NCBI RefSeq assembly: GCF_009002475.1
Contig: NZ_AP019860.1
Location: forward strand, 1,364,001-1,428,000
From: Candidatus Uabimicrobium amorphum
GTDB taxonomy: Bacteria; Planctomycetota; Uabimicrobiia; Uabimicrobiales; Uabimicrobiaceae
Direction: 5' to 3'
DNA: 64,000 bases
Shown here: piece after piece, positions 56,307 through 64,000 of the stretch
How positions within the stretch are numbered: position 1 is the stretch's first letter
Layout of the letters: each line of letters begins with the position of its first letter
Made by a program: the position numbers and the translations under genes
The notes under the pieces: generated by a model
Database searches by the model: none
What the model saw: only the letters and a program-made list of their open reading frames with translations
Told to the model about the DNA's origin: nothing

Positions 56307-58691
56307 ATGGTTACTGCACAAGACAAAGTTTTCATCGAAAAAATATTGCAAATGAACTATGTTACACGTGAGCAGATTCAAGAATGCCTGACACTCAAAA
56401 AAATCGATGCATCAAAATCTATGGCGGACATATTGCTGGAAAAAAGATACCTTACACAACAGCAAGTTGTTGCGTTGATGTCGCAAACCACAACTTCAAA
56501 TAATATTCATTTCTCCACGGGGCTTTTTAATTCAAAAATTCTGAGTGGCAATACATTATTCGAACGCTATCAGGTAATTACCGAGCTGGGGCGTGGAGGT
56601 ATGGGAATTGTGTATAAAGCACGAGATCTTCACCTTCAGAGAACCGTCGCGCTGAAGATGCTCTTAGAGAGCAATACCGACGAAGTTGCCGTAAAGAGAT
56701 TTTTGCGCGAAGCGCAAACTTGTGCACAGCTGAAACACGAAAACCTTATTGAGCTTTATGATTCCAATGTCGAGCATGGCCGTTACTTTTTCACAATGGA
56801 GTACATCGAAGGACAGACTTTAAAAAGTTATGCTGCCGAAAACCGCTTATCAACTACACAAATAACTGAAATTATGCTAAAAATGTGTGCTGGTATTGCC
56901 TATGCACATACCAAGGGGGTGATCCACCGCGACCTAAAACCTCAAAATATAATGATCAAGAAAAATGGTGTGGTGAAAATTATGGATTTCGGCTTGGCTA
57001 GAAGTGCAGAGAACACCAAATTATCAAAAAGTGGTGCCATTGTCGGTACACTTGTCTATATGCCTCCCGAGCAGCTTTCCGGTAAAAAACGCGAATTAGA
57101 TTTGCGTAGTGATGTGTATTCTCTTGGAGCAATTCTTTATGAGTTGCTCACCGGTCGTCCACCGTTTCAAGGATCTTATTTTAATTTACTCAATTATGTT
57201 CTAAATCACAAACCAGTTCCACCTAGTGAAGTAAAACCCTATGTTTCAAAAAATTTAGAGACGATTTGTCTAAAGGCGATGGAAAAAGACAAACACGACC
57301 GCTATACTAGTGTGGAAAAAATGATGCGTGATTTAAAAAGAGCCTTGGCGGGAGAGAAGATTTCACAAAAGCGATCGTGGAAAAATATGAAGCTATCTCA
57401 AGTATTGACGATGGTGATCGTCGCGACATGTTTCTTCTTGATTGGTTGGACGAGTACGGTCAATCAAGTGGACTACGAACAACAGCAAAAAGATAGCCGT
57501 CATGTGCAGAACTCAAAATCACCAGCAACGATCCCTAAAAATCTGTGGCGCTCTTGTTGGAAAAAATCTTATTTTGATTTTACCGAGTCCGTCTGGATGA
57601 ATTTATCGTCTAGTGATCAAAAAAAGTATAGTAACCATTACCAAAAGTGGTACGCGCAACAACACAATATCAACAGACATAAAACGTTCACTATCTCTGA
57701 AAACGAAGTAACGATGTGTTTAATTCCACCAGGTAAGTTTTTCATGGGGCAAAAAGGCGATGAAAATGCCGACAACGCACAACATCGCGTTACCATTTCA
57801 CAACCATTTTATGTTTTAAAAAATAAGTTAGATCGCAAAACCCTCGCAAAATTATTACAAATGTCGCCACCTAAATTTTTTGGTTTATCGTGGCAAGATG
57901 CGGTGGATTACTGTGAAATGCTTGGTTGGGTTTTACCAAGTGAAGCACAGTGGGAATATATGTTTCGCGCCGGAGTTGTGGAAGAAAAGTTTCTTACAAA
58001 AGACAATACTTGGGGTGTCGAAAACTTTGATCACATCGGCGAATGGTGTTTTGATCGTGCTGACGTTGCATTGTATCGCAATAAAAACTGTGTGCGTACA
58101 CCCAACACCTATGTCGATGACAACGTCGATCCTCTTTGCAAAGAAGGGCAATACAATATTTTCCGTCGATTTGGGGTTAAGCGTTATACTAGTAGTGCAG
58201 ATCGTGTGGATGTACGTCCTATTTTGCCCGTAGTTACTAGCACTGCCCCACTTCCTAATGTGTCGACAAAAGAGGTGGTAATCGGTCGTTTAAGCCAACA
58301 GTCAGGAACGCAAAATTTAATCGGCCTCGACAAAATTGGTTTAGCTCCGAGATCTTTGGGATGGAATCCGAAGCATAATCGTTTTATTATCGCCGACGCC
58401 GGGGGAAAATTTGCAGCGCAGTTCATTTTGAAAAAAGTACCAGCGAAAGTGTTTATATGTTATAAAGGACTTGTATCCGCGAGCCCTATACCTGGACTTG
58501 TGAATGTCGAAATGAATAACCACATTCTCGAAAATCGCAGTACATGGCCAAATACAGAGTATCTTAAAAAAACGTGGTGTATAGATAAAAGTATGTTGCG
58601 CGAGGGATTGAACGTATTTTCGATATATTATGCCGGCAATTCTGCTCACGTGTGGTTTGACTATATAGAAATAGCAACAAGAGAAAAATAA
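56307..58691 (+). CDS. Ser/Thr kinase with degenerate FGE-like and C-terminal beta domains
   Basis: 794 residues from the ATG at 56307 (AAGGA seven bases upstream). An N-terminal helical region (about 1-60) precedes the kinase (about 85-345) with GRGGMGIVYKA, K117, HRD at 207-209, DFG at 228-230, and MPPE in place of APE. A membrane helix lies near 367-387. The linker SCWKKSYFDFTESVW and the FGE-like start IPPGKFFMGQKG mirror the previous gene, but the domain is shortened and the RGGSW segment is missing. The last 160 residues form a separate beta-rich, jelly-roll-like module (RFIIADAGGKF; AHVWFDYIEIA). Tandem duplicate of its neighbour with later change. Confidence 0.9.
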   Translation: MVTAQDKVFIEKILQMNYVTREQIQECLTLKKIDASKSMADILLEKRYLTQQQVVALMSQTTTSNNIHFSTGLFNSKILSGNTLFERYQVITELGRGGMGIVYKARDLHLQRTVALKMLLESNTDEVAVKRFLREAQTCAQLKHENLIELYDSNVEHGRYFFTMEYIEGQTLKSYAAENRLSTTQITEIMLKMCAGIAYAHTKGVIHRDLKPQNIMIKKNGVVKIMDFGLARSAENTKLSKSGAIVGTLVYMPPEQLSGKKRELDLRSDVYSLGAILYELLTGRPPFQGSYFNLLNYVLNHKPVPPSEVKPYVSKNLETICLKAMEKDKHDRYTSVEKMMRDLKRALAGEKISQKRSWKNMKLSQVLTMVIVATCFFLIGWTSTVNQVDYEQQQKDSRHVQNSKSPATIPKNLWRSCWKKSYFDFTESVWMNLSSSDQKKYSNHYQKWYAQQHNINRHKTFTISENEVTMCLIPPGKFFMGQKGDENADNAQHRVTISQPFYVLKNKLDRKTLAKLLQMSPPKFFGLSWQDAVDYCEMLGWVLPSEAQWEYMFRAGVVEEKFLTKDNTWGVENFDHIGEWCFDRADVALYRNKNCVRTPNTYVDDNVDPLCKEGQYNIFRRFGVKRYTSSADRVDVRPILPVVTSTAPLPNVSTKEVVIGRLSQQSGTQNLIGLDKIGLAPRSLGWNPKHNRFIIADAGGKFAAQFILKKVPAKVFICYKGLVSASPIPGLVNVEMNNHILENRSTWPNTEYLKKTWCIDKSMLREGLNVFSIYYAGNSAHVWFDYIEIATREK

Positions 58692-60049
58692 TGATAAAAC
58701 ACACCATTGTATTTACCCTAATTATTTCGTGCTTGTTTTGCCAAGAAGTTGATAGTGCAGAAGAAGTCGAACGTACCAACTGGCTTTTCTATTTATACCA
58801 AAAAATAGGTGCAAACACATATAACCGGGTAGTTCCACTCTACTCTTATAATCGTAACAGCGACCAAGCTTCCGAAGATTTCGTGCTGTGGCCACTTCTT
58901 ATTGGTTATAAAATGCGCAAGAATCTCTACCCCGAAGAATTACCTTTTGCCAAACAATTTCGTTGGTATTCGGTTCCTATTCTAACCTTAAGTGGTCACT
59001 CAACAACAACCGGAGGGGACGATTATATTGAAACAAATACATTTGTTTCTTTTTCACTCCTTAGCTTTTACCAAAACCGTCACATTAGCGAAAAATATTT
59101 TTCCACGAGTTGGTTTTCGTTACCGGCGTTATCGTATTACAACCGCGAATTATTGTACGACAAAGAGCTGCAATTTGACCACTTGGCATTTGGTGGCCCG
59201 CTATTTCTATTTGAAGAAACGCTCATTCGCCAACAAAAACAGATATACAATGCAAATAATTGGTCAATAAACCCCAGCTTTGTTGCATTTGGCAAAGATG
59301 GTTTTAAGTTATTACAATACCAAAACTGGGGCAAAGATACATGGTTTAAATTCGCTTCTTTATTTAGTTTCGCACTCTTTGAACTCTCAACGACTTTTCA
59401 CAAATATCCGGGTGCAAAGTACGACTATTTTCGCGAATATGACACTAATCCCAACCATGCCTTTCGCGAGCTATATCTTGACAAAAAGTCCCCCACAACG
59501 CGTATTGGTTTTCTCTCACCATTTATTCAGATAGAGTCGGACCCCAATGGTAAATTTTCGTGGCAGTTTCTACCTTTTTTTCACTACGTTTCCGACGAAG
59601 AAGGCTACCAGTTTAGCATCATCCCTTTTGGCATGACCTTTGGTTCAAAAGGAATGCAATTTTCACTACAACCCAAGATATTTCCTCTTTTTTATCACGA
59701 CGAACAATTCAATCGATGGGATATTTTGTGGCCACTAATTCACTATGAAAACAATCCCGAATACCCCAAGATATCTTTTAATGTACGTTTTCTGTTTGAG
59801 TACACTTGGCAACAAGATTCAGAAGGAAATATTTCTAAAAACCTGAATATTGCCGAACAATTTTTATTCCACTACTCGGAAGATCGGAAGCAAAAAGTAC
59901 TAGAGTTCCTTCCTTTTGGTATCTTGTTTGCCTTTTTACAAAACGATTCGGGATTTCAGTGGCGATTATTTGGCTTTGGCTATTCGGAAAATCGCTACAA
60001 ACGTTATTTGCAAATATTATTCTTTAATGTACCTATTGGTAGTAAGTAG
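58691..60049 (+). CDS. Secreted beta-rich envelope protein, unknown
   Basis: 452 residues; the ATG overlaps the upstream stop (TAATGA). Signal peptide MIKHTIVFTLIISCLFC, then many short strands with aromatic and Pro turns (FVLWPLLIGY, LPALSYYN, FLPFFHYVSDEEGYQFS, DILWPLIHYEN). The repeated WPL/LPF blocks and the final aromatic residues suggest an outer-membrane-like barrel or a WPL-repeat protein, but no named family was recognised. Third gene of the kinase-FGE operon. Confidence 0.6.
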   Translation: MIKHTIVFTLIISCLFCQEVDSAEEVERTNWLFYLYQKIGANTYNRVVPLYSYNRNSDQASEDFVLWPLLIGYKMRKNLYPEELPFAKQFRWYSVPILTLSGHSTTTGGDDYIETNTFVSFSLLSFYQNRHISEKYFSTSWFSLPALSYYNRELLYDKELQFDHLAFGGPLFLFEETLIRQQKQIYNANNWSINPSFVAFGKDGFKLLQYQNWGKDTWFKFASLFSFALFELSTTFHKYPGAKYDYFREYDTNPNHAFRELYLDKKSPTTRIGFLSPFIQIESDPNGKFSWQFLPFFHYVSDEEGYQFSIIPFGMTFGSKGMQFSLQPKIFPLFYHDEQFNRWDILWPLIHYENNPEYPKISFNVRFLFEYTWQQDSEGNISKNLNIAEQFLFHYSEDRKQKVLEFLPFGILFAFLQNDSGFQWRLFGFGYSENRYKRYLQILFFNVPIGSK

Positions 60050-60079
60050 TCGTTTTATTTCTGGTGTGCGATGCCCCAC

Positions 60080-60117
60080 ATCGCTGCGAAGCAGCGATTG
60101 CTCCCCCTACAGGGGAA
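60080..60117. repeat. Two adjacent hairpins after the envelope-protein gene
   Basis: ATCGCTGC-GAA-GCAGCGAT (60080-60098, 8-bp stem) is followed by a second hairpin with CCCC/GGGG arms (about 60103-60117). They resemble REP-type intergenic sequences seen in other bacteria; a role as terminator for the convergent operon and murD is also possible. Confidence 0.45.
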
Positions 60118-60203
60118 GCCAAGTACATCTAACATGTACATAAAAGAAGCCATTGGTATGCGAACTATTGATTTAAATGGTCATTACAGTTGGATGCCCG
60201 TTA

Positions 60204-61490
60204 TCAAGACGGACTATCGATCAATTTTACGAAGACATCCCCTTTTTCTTTGAAACTAAGAAAGGCATCGTAGCCTGGTGCTGCTGGTGAAAGTAAAATT
60301 ACGCCGTCGCGTGGCGTTATTTTTTTTGCAAAGGATACGGCGCGCGCTAAATCAATGGCATAGGCTGTTTGTTCATAGCCATCTTGTTGTAAAAATGTGT
60401 GAATTTTCTTGCCGGTTTCGTATGTATTTATGACAAAATGCACCTTGCACTGCTGTAGCTCTTTGGCAAATTCTTCCCAATCTAAGCCGCGATCTTGTCC
60501 GCCTAGAATTACCACCAACTTATCATTGTGAAATGTTTTTATTGCCGCTAGTGTTGACTGTGGAGTTGTGGATATACTGTCGCAAACGTAGGTAATTGTT
60601 TCGCGTGTTGCGACTTTATGCATGCGATATTCTAATGGTTCAAATGTGATTAGCGACTCTTTGATTTTGTTGAGCGGTAGGCACAGACATTGGCAAGCAA
60701 GTAAAATAGCGCAAATGTTGGTGTAATTGTGTACGCCACGCAAAGAGATATCACTATCGGAAATTATTTTTTGTCGTTTGTCGTAGATCCCGTCATCGAT
60801 AGCATAGAGGTCTTTGTCATTAAAAGTGGCGTTGTGTGGCAGCTTTTTACTAATACATGCGGCGTTGACAATATTGAAGGCATTTTCGTTATTGCGAAAA
60901 ATTTTCGTTTTGTCATGAAAATATTGTTCGATGCTTTGATGCCAATCAAGGTGTTCTGGATAAAGATTCAACAATATGTTAATATCTGCGCTGTACTCTA
61001 AATCGGCAATTTGATAGCTGGACAGTTCTATTACATAAATATCGCAGACCGCATCGCAAGTATCGAGAAGCGGTGTGCCGATATTGCCTGCCAATGTCAC
61101 AACGAAACCGTTGCTGCGCAAGATATGAGTAAGTAACGAGCTTGTGGTGCTTTTACCTTTCGTACCAGTAATGGCGATAGTTTTGTACTTGGGTGCATAA
61201 TATTCAAACCACAAATTTGTGGCGGAAGTAAAAACGACGTTGCGTTTTACAAGTTGTATTTCTTTACGATATAGACTAATACCTGGGGATTTGATTACTA
61301 TATCAAAGTGGCGCAATACGTTGGAAATTTTGTTGCCGATGACAACATCTTCTACATTAGAAAAGCTTTTGTCCACCTTTACATCTGTGTCATTGAGAAG
61401 TGTAAATGATATACCGCGACGTTGTAAAAATTTTGCAGTAGAAATTCCTTCTTTTCCCCAGCCCCAAATGGCTATTTTTTTATCTTCCAT
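60204..61490 (-). CDS. murD: UDP-N-acetylmuramoyl-L-alanine:D-glutamate ligase
   Basis: About 429 residues from the ATG at 61490 (MEDKKIAIWGWGKEG, the Rossmann start of MurD); a longer frame adds 43 codons without family match. The ATP loop ITGTKGKSTTSSLL and NLYPEHLDWHQS fit the Mur ligase family. MurD adds D-glutamate to UDP-MurNAc-L-Ala in peptidoglycan synthesis. Its presence indicates that at least part of the peptidoglycan pathway is kept. It is alone here, outside a dcw cluster. Confidence 0.92.
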   Translation of the reverse strand: MEDKKIAIWGWGKEGISTAKFLQRRGISFTLLNDTDVKVDKSFSNVEDVVIGNKISNVLRHFDIVIKSPGISLYRKEIQLVKRNVVFTSATNLWFEYYAPKYKTIAITGTKGKSTTSSLLTHILRSNGFVVTLAGNIGTPLLDTCDAVCDIYVIELSSYQIADLEYSADINILLNLYPEHLDWHQSIEQYFHDKTKIFRNNENAFNIVNAACISKKLPHNATFNDKDLYAIDDGIYDKRQKIISDSDISLRGVHNYTNICAILLACQCLCLPLNKIKESLITFEPLEYRMHKVATRETITYVCDSISTTPQSTLAAIKTFHNDKLVVILGGQDRGLDWEEFAKELQQCKVHFVINTYETGKKIHTFLQQDGYEQTAYAIDLARAVSFAKKITPRDGVILLSPAAPGYDAFLSFKEKGDVFVKLIDSPS

Positions 61491-61591
61491 GTCTTGAAAT
61501 CTCTGTAAACATACTCTTGTATAAATTTGTCTATTCGGATATAGTACTCCAACAGTACATTTTATATATTTTACCAAAAGGAGAACAAAAA

Positions 61592-61972
61592 ATGGATAAA
61601 TTTGCTGATACAGTTGCAAAGTATTTTGCGGCTATTCGTGAGGGAGATACCAATACTTGGGTTCAGTTGTTTGCAAAAGACGGTGTCAGCCACGATCCGA
61701 TCGGAATGGCTTCGTACACCGGACACGAACAACTCGAAAAGTTTTTTACGGGTATTAATAAAGCTTTCGCCAAAGTATCATTTGTCGAAGAAAGTACCTA
61801 TGTTTGTGGGCAATACGCTGCTGTTAAGTGGAATGCCAATGGCACAGGACACAACGGGGTGGAGGTTTCGTTTAGTGGTATCGACACTTTTGAAATGAAC
61901 GACGACGGCGAAATCGTCGAACTCAAAGCGTATTGGGATTTAAAAGGAACGATGGCAAAGCTTAAGGGATAA
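61592..61972 (+). CDS. SnoaL/NTF2-like domain protein
   Basis: 126 residues from the ATG at 61592 (AAGGAG eight bases upstream). The pattern YFAAIREGDTNTWVQLFAKDGVSHDPIG, a long strand with FSGIDTFEMNDDGEIVELKAYWD fits the cone-shaped SnoaL/ketosteroid-isomerase-like fold. Such proteins bind small hydrophobic ligands or isomerise them; ligand unknown. The GNAT gene starts one base after its stop. Confidence 0.85.
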   Translation: MDKFADTVAKYFAAIREGDTNTWVQLFAKDGVSHDPIGMASYTGHEQLEKFFTGINKAFAKVSFVEESTYVCGQYAAVKWNANGTGHNGVEVSFSGIDTFEMNDDGEIVELKAYWDLKGTMAKLKG

Positions 61973-61973
61973 T

Positions 61974-62456
61974 ATGGACATTCGCATTGCGCAGCAACAT
62001 GACTGGCCACAAATTTGGGAAATTTTACGCGAAGCCTTTGCCACAGAGGCAACGTATGTTTATTCTGCCAATATCAGCGAAGAAGAAGCCCAAAAATTGT
62101 GGATGGATCGCACTAAAGCGACTTATGTTGTGCGGCAAGACAATGTTGTTCTCGGAACATATTATATCAAAGAGAATCAACCAGACTTAGGAGCACATAT
62201 TTGCAATTGCGGATACATCACTTCAACAAAGGCGCAGGGACGAGGCGTTGGTAAGTTTATGTGCGCGCATTCATTAGAAGTGGCAAAAGAAATGGGATTT
62301 TTGGCAATGCAGTATAACCTTGTCGTCAGCAATAATGAGCGTGCTGTACACTTATGGAAAAAATTTGGTTTTGAAATTATTGGAACCATTCCTCAGGCGT
62401 TTCACTTTAAAAGGCAACAATTTGTCGACGCCTATATTATGTATAAAAAATTATAA
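61974..62456 (+). CDS. GNAT-family N-acetyltransferase
   Basis: 160 residues. Motif A QGRGVGKFMCAHSLEVAKEMGF (Q/RxxGxG/A acetyl-CoA loop) and the NNERAVHLWKKFGFEIIG ending are typical of GNAT enzymes. Substrate unknown. It is the second gene of a three-gene run (SnoaL, GNAT, methyltransferase), all separated by 12 bases or less. Confidence 0.92.
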   Translation: MDIRIAQQHDWPQIWEILREAFATEATYVYSANISEEEAQKLWMDRTKATYVVRQDNVVLGTYYIKENQPDLGAHICNCGYITSTKAQGRGVGKFMCAHSLEVAKEMGFLAMQYNLVVSNNERAVHLWKKFGFEIIGTIPQAFHFKRQQFVDAYIMYKKL

Positions 62457-62468
62457 AGGAAATTTACA

Positions 62469-63233
62469 ATGGAAGTGAAAGACTACGGTGATGTCGCTCA
62501 TTATTATGACCCGGCATATGCTGCGAAGACCGATCTTCAAGATGTTTCTTTTTATGTAAAACAAGCCAAAAAATACGGTGGACCTGTTTTAGAAATCGCC
62601 TGTGGAACAGGGCGTGTACTTCTCGAAATAGCCAAGTTGGGTCTTGAAACCACAGGAGTAGATTTTTGCGAGAAATTTTTGGAAATTTTACGCAATAAAA
62701 CACAAGGCGAAAACGTTTCTCTACACCACGCAGACATGAGAGATTTTTCTTTGGAGAAAAAATTTGCCTTGGTGACAATACCTTTTCGTCCCCTGCAACA
62801 CATGTATACTTTCGAAGATCAAGTAAAAGCACTTACATGTGCGCGAAATCACATGGCCGACGATGGAGTGCTTGTCTTTGACGTTTTTTATCCACTGTGG
62901 CACAAAATTTTGGAAGATGTAAATACCGAACAATTGGAACTAGAATGGCAAGATCCTAAAAATCCACAGCGGACGATTAAACGCAGTTTTATACGCACAG
63001 AAGCAAACCCCTTTTATCAATTTTTCTGTGGCGAGTTCATATTTCGCACTTTCGAAAATGATCAAATGATTCAGGAAGAACGCTCAAAGTTAAAAATGAG
63101 CTTTTACACATATCCGCAAATGCAAGCATTGATCAAATGCTGTGGCTTTGAAATAATGGAAGAGTATGGTTCGTTTGATGAAACCCCTATTGCCGATGGG
63201 CCAGAAATGATTTTTGTGGTAAAGAAAGCTTAG
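62469..63233 (+). CDS. Class I SAM-dependent methyltransferase
   Basis: 254 residues. Motif I VLEIACGTGRVLLEIA and the acidic strand GVDFCEKFLEIL are the SAM-binding site; HADMRDF is motif II. Small-molecule-type methyltransferase by length; substrate unknown. It starts 12 bases after the GNAT stop (AAAGGAAA upstream) and its stop is three bases from that of the convergent coiled-coil gene. Confidence 0.9.
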   Translation: MEVKDYGDVAHYYDPAYAAKTDLQDVSFYVKQAKKYGGPVLEIACGTGRVLLEIAKLGLETTGVDFCEKFLEILRNKTQGENVSLHHADMRDFSLEKKFALVTIPFRPLQHMYTFEDQVKALTCARNHMADDGVLVFDVFYPLWHKILEDVNTEQLELEWQDPKNPQRTIKRSFIRTEANPFYQFFCGEFIFRTFENDQMIQEERSKLKMSFYTYPQMQALIKCCGFEIMEEYGSFDETPIADGPEMIFVVKKA

Positions 63234-63236
63234 ATA

Positions 63237-64000
63237 TTATTGTGACTTTTGGTGGAAGTATTTTTCCAAATCTTGGATATACAACTTGTATTGCGAAATA
63301 TACACAGATGCAACGGCATTGTCTTGTGTACGAAGTTCATGAACTTTTTCGGTAAAATGAATCATTTGCGCCATGTTACGCCGTAGCTCTGGGAGCTGAG
63401 GAGGAAGTTGTTGCAGTTGTTTTTTTAATTTTTGTAGTGGTAGTTTTTGATCGTTTTTCCACAGAGCCACTTTTGCTTTTTTGTATGCGTCAAACATCGA
63501 GGCATAACGAGCATGTAATTTGTTCAAAGCAAGTTCTCGTGCTTTATGTTTCTCTTCTAGCACAATTTGTATTTTTTGTACAGCTCCCTTGTACTGTTGC
63601 GTTATATTCTGGGCACTTTGTGTGGGAATGTTGTGTAATTTGATTTTTACATCATATTTGCGGCTCAAGTTGGCAAAATGTAGCTGCACAATTTTTTGTA
63701 TGGACAATACAATTTTTTTGAAGTGGCGGTAAATCTTTTTTTGACAAAACGGAGAATTTTTGTATTGATTTTCACGCTTTTGTAAATGTTGAATTTCGAG
63801 AGAGAAGTAGTCGTACATGATTTTTATTTGCTTGTGGCGATGATTTTTATTGTCGATATATCGTTGTAGTGTTTTCATGATGCTGTCGCACCATAAAAGA
63901 TCTTCTTTTACTGAATTGTCGTCAAAAGATTCCTCCGGGACAATTTTTGCGTCGATTTCATGGAGATAATGCTGGATGTTTGCTCGGTATGCCTTGTATC
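63237..64000 (-). CDS. Coiled-coil protein, 5' truncated at window edge
   Basis: The minus-strand frame is open to the last base, with no stop upstream of the methionine at 63878 (the added part reads HYLHEIDAKIVPEES and SVKEDLLWCDSIMK), so the gene begins outside the window. At least 254 residues are visible, rich in Gln, Lys and His, and almost wholly helical (LHARYASMFDAYKKAK; LPLQKLKKQLQQL). No family recognised. Confidence 0.65.
   Translation of the reverse strand, partial: YKAYRANIQHYLHEIDAKIVPEESFDDNSVKEDLLWCDSIMKTLQRYIDNKNHRHKQIKIMYDYFSLEIQHLQKRENQYKNSPFCQKKIYRHFKKIVLSIQKIVQLHFANLSRKYDVKIKLHNIPTQSAQNITQQYKGAVQKIQIVLEEKHKARELALNKLHARYASMFDAYKKAKVALWKNDQKLPLQKLKKQLQQLPPQLPELRRNMAQMIHFTEKVHELRTQDNAVASVYISQYKLYIQDLEKYFHQKSQ

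Noticed and set aside
61491..61619. N-terminal extension of MurD
   Set aside because: The frame is open for 43 more codons, but MurD similarity starts exactly at the ATG at 61490 and the extension overlaps the upstream region of the divergent SnoaL gene.

Overview
The window looks like chromosome from a low-GC (by eye), Gram-negative bacterium of the planctomycete type. The case rests on content: six complete Hanks-type Ser/Thr kinase-family proteins in 64 kb, several fused to TPR, Sel1, STAS or formylglycine-enzyme-like domains; PQQ-type beta-propellers; a squalene-cyclase-like repeat protein; DUF2225 and DUF3754 proteins; a neutral-ceramidase-like lipoprotein; and many secreted coiled-coil proteins. 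The closest resemblance I can name is Candidatus Uabimicrobium and relatives, but that is inference from gene style, not from a marker gene. No rRNA, tRNA or CRISPR array was seen.

Layout. 1-5430: a 5'-truncated TPR/PEGA/PQQ membrane protein, a sodium:solute symporter and a GT4 glycosyltransferase in one operon, closed by a terminator. 5520-7911: a c-heme sensor kinase and NarL-type regulator pair. 8232-10311: type II glutamine synthetase facing a secreted Ppx/GppA-like protein. 10634-12962: an orphan ParB-like protein with a parS-like palindrome at its start, then queC-queE (7-deazaguanine synthesis). 13231-18566: a tight five-gene operon (toroid-repeat secreted protein, degenerate kinase-STAS fusion, single-pass membrane protein, PHP phosphoesterase, L-2-hydroxyglutarate oxidase). 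18603-22000: an accessory, AT-rich patch with a single tyrosine recombinase beside a 28-bp dif-like site, two small orphans and an LRR protein.

22172-32688: a TsaC-TsaE fusion (t6A tRNA modification), a kinase-TPR protein, cytidine deaminase, a four-gene operon (PLP decarboxylase, PQQ propeller, C2-like coiled-coil protein, hydroxyacid dehydrogenase), a 2OG-Fe(II) oxygenase and a YgjV/GNAT-like protein. 32702-41501: a kinase, a DUF3754 protein, a ceramidase-like lipoprotein and a run of envelope proteins (DUF2225, DUF4328, two orphans). 41674-45059: an IscA/ErpA-type Fe-S carrier followed by AcnB, itself an Fe-S enzyme. 45060-45453: a MITE/REP-like repeat element. 45454-52564: kinase-Sel1, a large secreted C2-like coiled-coil protein, an ABA4-like membrane protein, a phage-style DNA-binding protein and a tetraheme cytochrome. 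52637-54324: DMT exporter and SDR operon. 54479-60049: two tandemly duplicated kinase-FGE proteins plus a beta-rich envelope protein. 60204-64000: MurD, a SnoaL-like protein, a GNAT acetyltransferase, a methyltransferase and a 5'-truncated coiled-coil protein.

The most notable items are the recombinase/dif-like module, the degenerate kinase-STAS operon, the TsaC-TsaE fusion, the ParB/parS-like pair, the duplicated kinase-FGE operon and the repeat element after acnB. Two genes run off the window: the first at its 5' end (position 1) and the last on the minus strand (position 64000).
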